From: Pseudomonadota bacterium
GTDB lineage: Bacteria; Pseudomonadota; Gammaproteobacteria; Pseudomonadales; UBA5518
Length of the DNA stretch: 11,575 bases
Direction: 5' to 3'
Assembly (NCBI GenBank): GCA_022705125.1
Contig: JAKJFB010000054.1
Span: 1-11,575 of the forward strand
The position numbers were made by a program, and so were the translations under genes. This document shows positions 7,478 through 11,575 of this stretch, piece by piece. Each line of letters starts with the position of its first letter. Position 1 is the first letter of the stretch. The notes under the pieces are model-generated. The model saw only the letters and a list, made by a program, of their open reading frames with translations. It searched no databases and had not been told where the DNA came from.

Positions 7478-8480
7478 CGCGGAAGCCGAAATGCTCCGGG
7501 GCAAACGCCCGGTAGGTCGCATCCACCACGTCCGGTTCGAATCCGAGGCACGACACCACGTGCGTGTGGATGCCGCCGCGCGCGTAATCGAGCACGCGCT
7601 GCTGGCACTGCTCGCGCGTGCCGATGATCGCGATCTCGTCGACCAGCTCGTCGCTGATGGCCGCCGCGGTGCGCTCGCGGTCGCCCGCGGCCCAGCCTTC
7701 GCGGATCTCCCTGGCGGCGTGCTCGTACCCGGCCCAGGCAAGGAACTCGTTGTACACCGGCGTGGCGTAGTACGAGGCGAACACCATGCGGAACAGCTTG
7801 CGCGTCGCCGCGGGATCACCGGTGACCGCGATCTGGTGACGGCAGACGATCTCGACTTCGGCCGGATCCTTGCCGGCGCGCCGCGCACCGCGCGCCACGT
7901 GCTCGACGATGCGCGGCAGCGCCCGGCGCGGAAACAGGTTCAGGATCACGCCGTCGCCGAGCTCCGCCGCCAGCTCGATCATGCGCGGGCGCAGCGCCGC
8001 GAGATGGATCGGCAGCCCTCCCGCCACCGCCTCCTGGCGGTAGCCGTGGCTCTTCAGGGTCTCGCCGCTGAAGCGCGTCTTCTCGCCGGCCAGCATCTGG
8101 CGCAGCAGCTGCACCGTTTCGCGCATGCGCGTGAGCGGCTGCGCCAGTTCAAGACCGTGCCAGCCTTCGATGATCGCGTGGCTCGAAGTGCCCAGGCCCA
8201 GCACGAAACGTCCCGGCGCCACCTGCGCGATGGTGGCCGCGGTGCTCGCCAGCACCGCGGGGGTGCGCGTGTACGCGGGCACCACCGCGATGCCGATGCG
8301 CGCCCGCGCGGTGTTCTGCGCGATCAGCGCCGCCAGCGTCAGCGCATCCATGCCGCCGGCGTCGGCGAGCCACAGGTCGTCGTAGCCCGCGCTCTCGGCA
8401 CGGCGCGCGAGCGCCAGGGTGTCGGCGACGTTGCCGCTCGATCCGGGAAGTGTGATGGCCGTGCGAAAACGGGGCGGCAT
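7470..8480 (-). CDS. LLM-class (luciferase-like) flavin/F420-dependent oxidoreductase
   Basis: A TIM-barrel oxidoreductase of the bacterial luciferase-like family (PF00296), 336 residues, cytoplasmic. Family features: AESAGYDDLWLAD at 28-40 after strand 1, ARIGIAVVPAYTRTPAVLA at 60-78, GRFVLGLGTSSHAIIEGWHG at 90-109, a helix with RMRETVQLLRQMLAGE at 118-133, GLPIHLAALRPRMIELAAELGDGVILN at 155-181, and a C-terminal DEIAIIGTREQCQQRVLDY at 281-299. Members annotated as F420-dependent share this pattern, but sequence alone cannot tell FMN from F420, and many proteobacteria lack F420. The start ATG at 8480 has GAGGAGAG upstream; an upstream in-frame start at 8528 would add 16 non-conserved residues that include the ribosome-binding region. 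It is convergent with the pump gene and divergent from the acyl-CoA synthetase gene. The substrate is unknown; nearby lipid metabolism is only a hint. Confidence 0.87.
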   Translation of the reverse strand: MPPRFRTAITLPGSSGNVADTLALARRAESAGYDDLWLADAGGMDALTLAALIAQNTARARIGIAVVPAYTRTPAVLASTAATIAQVAPGRFVLGLGTSSHAIIEGWHGLELAQPLTRMRETVQLLRQMLAGEKTRFSGETLKSHGYRQEAVAGGLPIHLAALRPRMIELAAELGDGVILNLFPRRALPRIVEHVARGARRAGKDPAEVEIVCRHQIAVTGDPAATRKLFRMVFASYYATPVYNEFLAWAGYEHAAREIREGWAAGDRERTAAAISDELVDEIAIIGTREQCQQRVLDYARGGIHTHVVSCLGFEPDVVDATYRAFAPEHFGFRGL

Positions 8481-8690
8481 GGTGGCTCTCTCCTCTTCAT
8501 GGCGTTGTGGCGCGAGTCTAGCCGACACGGGGCCGCGCTCACAGCGGCGCCTCGGCGCGCCCTGCCGGTGACCGCCGGCTTCTCAGGCCGCGACTAACGC
8601 GCTACTGTTTCCGCGCGTTCATAAAAAAGCGAGGGCGGAGGGATTGCTCATGTGCTCCACTCCAGCCCGCCAGAGCCGCGGAGATTTCCG
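8481..8690. promoter_or_regulatory. Divergent intergenic region between LLM oxidoreductase and acyl-CoA synthetase
   Basis: This 210-base gap holds no gene. For the minus-strand gene, a -10-like TAGACT at 8520-8515 would start RNA near 8508, about 28 bases before the ATG; its -35 is poor. For the plus-strand gene, TTCTCA at 8580-8585 and TACTGT at 8603-8608 are 17 bases apart, each with four of six consensus matches. A short AT-rich patch, TTCATAAAAAAG (8618-8629), stands out in the GC-rich background. I do not recognise a FadR or PsrA operator. Confidence 0.3.
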
Positions 8691-10340
8691 ATGAAAACCT
8701 ACGCTTACCCGCTGCAGTTGCTCGCCGACCACGTTGCGCGCCATCCGGAGCGGCCCTACCTGCACCAGCCGGTGGATCGCGTCTGGCGCACCTTCACGTG
8801 GCGCGACGTCGACGCGCAGGCGCGGCGCCTCGCCAACGGCCTGCTGGCGCAGGGCTACACGGCGGGCGATCGCATCGCGATCCTGTCCAAGAACTGCGCC
8901 GAATGGTTCATCGCGGATTTCGCGATCATGATGGCCGGACTGGTCAGCGTGCCGATCTACCCCACCGCCTCGGCCGCGACCATCCGCTACGTGCTCGAAC
9001 ACAGCGAGGCGCGCGCGATCTTCCTCGGCAAGCTCGACGCCACGGCGCCCGCCGACGAGGCGATCGGGCCCGAGGTGCTGCGCATCGCGCTGCCCTACCC
9101 CACGGCGCCGGCGGCCGCGCACTGGAACGACTGGCTGGCGCGCCACCAGCCGCTGGCCGAGACCGCGCAGCAGCGTCCCGACGACATCTTCACGCTGGTC
9201 TACACCTCGGGCAGCACCGGGGTGCCCAAGGGCGTGGTGATAAGCCACCGCAACATGGCGGCCTCGGCGCAGAGCACGCGCGACAACGTGAAGGCGCGTC
9301 CCGGCGACCGCCTGCTGTCGTACCTGCCGCTCGCGCACATCGCCGAGCGCGCCGTGGTGGAGCAGCTCTCGCTCGGGCTCGACGTCGAGGTCTACTTCGT
9401 CGAGTCGCTGGACACCTTCGCCGAGGACCTGCGCCACGCGCGGCCCACGGCGTTCATGTCGGTGCCGCGGCTGTGGACGCGCTTCCAGTCGCAGATCCTG
9501 CGCCGCATGCCCGATGCGCGCCTGCAGCGCCTGCTCGCCATACCGCTGGTCGGACGGGTGGTGGCACGGCGCATCCGCAAGGCCATGGGCCTCGATAGCG
9601 CGCGCCTGTTCGGCTCCGGGACCGCGCCTATTTCGCCGGCCATGCTGGCCTGGTTCGCGCGCCTCGGCATCCCGATCAGCGAGGGCTGGGGCATGACCGA
9701 GACCACGGGGCTGTCGTGCAGCAACTACCCGTACCGCCCCGACTGGGTGGGCACCATCGGCAAGCCGCTCGACTGCGTGGAGATGACGCTCTCGCCGGCA
9801 GGCGAGATCCTGGTCCGCGGCGATGCGGTGTTCCGCGAGTACTACCGCAACCCCGAAGCCACCGCGGCGACCTTCCGCGACGGCTGGCTGCTGACCGGCG
9901 ATATCGGCGAGCAGCGCCCCGACGGGGCGTTCCGGATCATCGGCCGGGTCAAGGAGCAGTTCAAGACCGCCAAGGGCAAATACGTGGCACCGGTGCCGAT
10001 AGAGAGCCTGCTCGCCGCGAACCCCGTGATCGACCAGGTCTGCGTGATGGGCAGCGGCCGCAAGCAGCCGGTGGCCCTGGCGGTGCTCGCCGAGGGCGAG
10101 CCGCGCAGCGAGGCGGAGCTGGCGCGCGAGCTCGAAAGCCTGCTCGAGCAGGTCAACGGCCAGCTCGAGAGCCACGAGGCGCTCGATCACATCGTGGTCT
10201 GCGCCGAGCCCTGGAGCATCGAGAACGAGTTGCTGACGCCGACCCTGAAGCTCAAGCGCGAGCGCATCGAGGCCCGCTACGGCCCGCTGCTCGAGAGCAC
10301 CCCGCTGCACCAGCCCGTGGTGTGGGAACAGTTGCGCTGA
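8691..10340 (+). CDS. Long-chain acyl-CoA synthetase (AMP-forming, ACSL/FAA1 type)
   Basis: Activates a fatty or other carboxylic acid to acyl-CoA through an acyl-adenylate (ANL superfamily, PF00501). The 549 residues show: the ATP-binding loop YTSGSTGVPKG at 171-181; YLPLAHIAER at 211-220, typical of long-chain synthetases; GWGMTET at 332-338; the ribose-binding Asp in LLTGD at 400-404; the hinge GRVKEQFKTAKGKYVAP at 418-434; and the C-terminal TPTLKLKR at 516-523, whose Lys520 fits the adenylation lysine. The FKTAKGKYVAPVPIE block favours the ACSL/FAA1 (COG1022) branch over E. coli FadD. No membrane segment or signal is obvious. The ATG at 8691 is preferred because GGAG lies seven bases upstream and the 13 extra residues from an earlier GTG (8652) are not family-like. 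It is divergent from the LLM gene and 80 bases upstream of the DUF3300 gene. Chain-length preference cannot be read with confidence. Confidence 0.93.
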   Translation: MKTYAYPLQLLADHVARHPERPYLHQPVDRVWRTFTWRDVDAQARRLANGLLAQGYTAGDRIAILSKNCAEWFIADFAIMMAGLVSVPIYPTASAATIRYVLEHSEARAIFLGKLDATAPADEAIGPEVLRIALPYPTAPAAAHWNDWLARHQPLAETAQQRPDDIFTLVYTSGSTGVPKGVVISHRNMAASAQSTRDNVKARPGDRLLSYLPLAHIAERAVVEQLSLGLDVEVYFVESLDTFAEDLRHARPTAFMSVPRLWTRFQSQILRRMPDARLQRLLAIPLVGRVVARRIRKAMGLDSARLFGSGTAPISPAMLAWFARLGIPISEGWGMTETTGLSCSNYPYRPDWVGTIGKPLDCVEMTLSPAGEILVRGDAVFREYYRNPEATAATFRDGWLLTGDIGEQRPDGAFRIIGRVKEQFKTAKGKYVAPVPIESLLAANPVIDQVCVMGSGRKQPVALAVLAEGEPRSEAELARELESLLEQVNGQLESHEALDHIVVCAEPWSIENELLTPTLKLKRERIEARYGPLLESTPLHQPVVWEQLR

Positions 10341-10345
10341 GACAC

Positions 10346-10391
10346 CCCCGCCTCCCGGGGCTGGTCAACGGAATCGCGGCCCGCGCGTTTT
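10346..10391 (+). terminator. Two small GC hairpins after the acyl-CoA synthetase gene, the second followed by TTTT
   Basis: CCCCG-cctcc-CGGGG (10346-10360) is a perfect five-base-pair hairpin with no T run. CGCG-gcc-CGCG (10375-10385) is followed by CG and TTTT (10388-10391). Together they could form a weak intrinsic terminator between the synthetase gene and the DUF3300 gene. The second stem is short, so this is only a candidate. Confidence 0.28.
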
Positions 10392-10420
10392 AAGCGTCAA
10401 CTCCACCGTGGGTCCGTCGG

Positions 10421-11575
10421 ATGAAAGCCCTGTTGCGTTGCCTGTTGTCGCTGCTGTTGCTGACGTCGTATGGCTGCGCCGCGCAACCACGCGAGGAGGC
10501 GCCGCTGTTCTCCCAGGCAGAGCTCGACCAGATGCTGGCGCCCATCGCCCTGTATCCGGACCAGTTGCTGTCGCAACTCCTGATGGCCGCCACCTACCCG
10601 CTGGAAGTGGTGCAGGCGGCGCGATGGTCGCGCGAGCACCCCGGCCTGAAGGGGCCGGAGGCAGTGCGCGCGGTCGAAGACAGGGCGTGGGATCCCAGCG
10701 TCAAGTCGCTGGTCGCCTTCCCCGACCTGCTGGCACAGATGGACGCCGACCTGGACTGGACCGAGCGCCTGGGCGATGCCTTCCTGGCGCAGCAGCAGCA
10801 GGTGATGGACACCGTGCAGTCGCTGCGCCAGCGGGCCTACGATGCCGGCAACCTGCGTTCGGGCGAGCAGGTGCGCACCGTGCGCGAGCGCGAGCTCATC
10901 TACGTGCGTCCGGCGTATCCGGACGTGATCTACGTGCCCTACTACGATCCTTTCACGATCTACGGCTCGTGGTGGTGGCCGGATTATCGTCCCGTGTACT
11001 GGGCGCCGTGGCCGAGCTATGGCGTGTCGCTCGGCTACGCCAGCCACGGCGGGTTCTACTGGGGCGCGGGATACAACCTCGGCGTTGGCTTCTTCTTCAG
11101 CGACTGGGACTGGCACCGCCACCACGTCCGCGTGGTGGATTACCGCCCCTTCTACTACCGCCGGCCACCTTACGCGCAGCACATCTGGGTGCACGACTAC
11201 AGCCACCGCCGCGGGGTGCCGTACCGCCACCGCGCCGTGGAGCACCGCTACGTGCCCGTGGACAGCCGTCCGGTGCGCCGGCACGACTATGGCGATTACC
11301 GCGACAGCGACCGTGACTACCGCTACCGGGATGGCGAGCGCAGGGATGATCGCCGCAGCCAACCCGGACAGGAGCCCGGTCGCGAGTTCAACCGGGCGCC
11401 GGAGCGCAACCGCGATCGCAGTTTCAACACGGACCGCGCGACGACTGGGCCGGCGACGATCGAACCGCGCACGGTCGCGCCCGGCGAAAACGGCGTGCGT
11501 CGCGATAACGGCATGCGTCGCGAAACGATGCCGCAACCGGCCGATCGCGCCGCGACGCCGCCGGAGCGCTATCGC
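10421..11575 (+). CDS. Exported DUF3300 protein with Trp/Tyr/His/Arg-rich region, C-terminus cut by window edge
   Basis: The function of DUF3300 is not known to me. The 385 visible residues run open to the window end. The N-terminus MKALLRCLLSLLLLTSYGCAAQP is a clear export signal. Cys19 could be lipidated, but the lipobox (TSYGC) is atypical; signal peptidase I cleavage near Ala20-Ala21 is the alternative. The conserved DUF3300 core is visible as LFSQAELDQMLAPIALYPD (29-47), LLSQLLMAATYPLEVVQAARW (49-69), WDPSVKSLVAFPDLLAQM (90-107) and RERELIYVRPAYPDVIYVPYYDP (155-177). From 178 the chain becomes rich in Trp, Tyr, Gly, His and Arg (SWWWPDYRPVYWAPWPSYG at 183-201, WHRHHVRVVDYRPFYYRRPP at 231-250), then a charged, probably disordered tail. 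The in-frame TAA at 10391 excludes a longer N-terminus. No good Shine-Dalgarno precedes the ATG. The family is cell-envelope associated by its signal; envelope polymer or metal binding would be a guess. Confidence 0.85.
   Translation, partial: MKALLRCLLSLLLLTSYGCAAQPREEAPLFSQAELDQMLAPIALYPDQLLSQLLMAATYPLEVVQAARWSREHPGLKGPEAVRAVEDRAWDPSVKSLVAFPDLLAQMDADLDWTERLGDAFLAQQQQVMDTVQSLRQRAYDAGNLRSGEQVRTVRERELIYVRPAYPDVIYVPYYDPFTIYGSWWWPDYRPVYWAPWPSYGVSLGYASHGGFYWGAGYNLGVGFFFSDWDWHRHHVRVVDYRPFYYRRPPYAQHIWVHDYSHRRGVPYRHRAVEHRYVPVDSRPVRRHDYGDYRDSDRDYRYRDGERRDDRRSQPGQEPGREFNRAPERNRDRSFNTDRATTGPATIEPRTVAPGENGVRRDNGMRRETMPQPADRAATPPERYR
11489..11524 (+). repeat. Tandem 18-base duplication inside the DUF3300 tail
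   Basis: Two adjacent 18-base units (11489-11506 and 11507-11524) differ at two bases: the G/A that gives GTG or ATG, and the last base (GAT or GAA). They encode NGVRRD and NGMRRE (residues 357-368). The reading frame is kept, as in slippage-driven growth of a disordered tail. Confidence 0.75.

Noticed and set aside
4076..7888. Two long minus-strand open frames (567 and 686 codons) opposite the adaptor, pump and part of the LLM gene
   Set aside because: They have His/Arg/Gln-rich composition and no recognisable domain, and the opposite strand carries unmistakable RND motifs. They are shadow frames of GC-rich coding DNA.
8619..10310. Minus-strand open frame of 563 codons opposite the acyl-CoA synthetase
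   Set aside because: It is low-complexity, His/Arg/Gly-rich and motif-free; the plus strand carries the complete ANL motif set.
10408..11316. Plus-strand open frame of 302 codons starting at GTG 10408, overlapping the DUF3300 gene
   Set aside because: It is out of frame with the DUF3300 reading frame, which has a signal peptide and conserved core; this frame shows neither.
10397..11536. Minus-strand open frame (379 codons) with a Val/Ala-rich hydrophobic stretch, opposite the DUF3300 gene
   Set aside because: The Val/Ala/His pattern is simply the complement of Tyr-, Arg- and Trp-rich codons in the DUF3300 gene; there is no credible start signal or family motif.

Overview
The window looks like a stretch of ordinary chromosome from a high-GC gammaproteobacterium. 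Base composition is strongly GC-rich throughout. The glutamate-cysteine ligase is of the E. coli GshA type, and its neighbour is an AcpH-type acyl-carrier-protein phosphodiesterase, a family best known from gammaproteobacteria. No tRNA, rRNA, CRISPR array, insertion sequence, integrase or phage gene was seen. Composition looks even from end to end, so nothing suggests recent transfer. The genus cannot be fixed from this sequence.

Layout. (1) Positions 1-2073, minus strand: gshA, followed 9 bases later by acpH, which runs off the left edge. Both appear to start with GTG. (2) Positions 2074-2243: a divergent intergenic region. (3) Positions 2244-7408, plus strand: a class-B (YfeX-like) dye-decolorizing heme peroxidase, then 66 bases later a periplasmic adaptor and an RND (HAE-1 type) inner-membrane pump. 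Adaptor and pump overlap by four bases (ATGA). No outer-membrane channel gene is present, so the pump probably uses a TolC/OprM-type channel encoded elsewhere. (4) Positions 7470-8480, minus strand: a luciferase-like (LLM) flavin/F420 oxidoreductase, convergent with the pump gene. A strong hairpin lies at the junction. (5) Positions 8481-8690: a second divergent intergenic region. (6) Positions 8691-10340, plus strand: a long-chain acyl-CoA synthetase of the ACSL/FAA1 type. (7) Positions 10421 to the right edge, plus strand: an exported DUF3300 protein with a Trp/Tyr/His/Arg-rich middle and tail, incomplete at its C-terminus.

How the genes may work together. Glutathione synthesis, a heme peroxidase and a multidrug-type efflux pump would all fit stress or toxic-compound defence, but only the adaptor-pump link and the gshA-acpH link are supported by close spacing. 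The LLM oxidoreductase and the acyl-CoA synthetase are divergent across 210 bases and could share control of a lipid or hydrophobic-substrate pathway; this is inference. I found no clearly novel system. The points most worth a second look are a start-stop (ATGTGA) element overlapping the gshA start codon, the composition of the DUF3300 protein, and the peroxidase-efflux arrangement.
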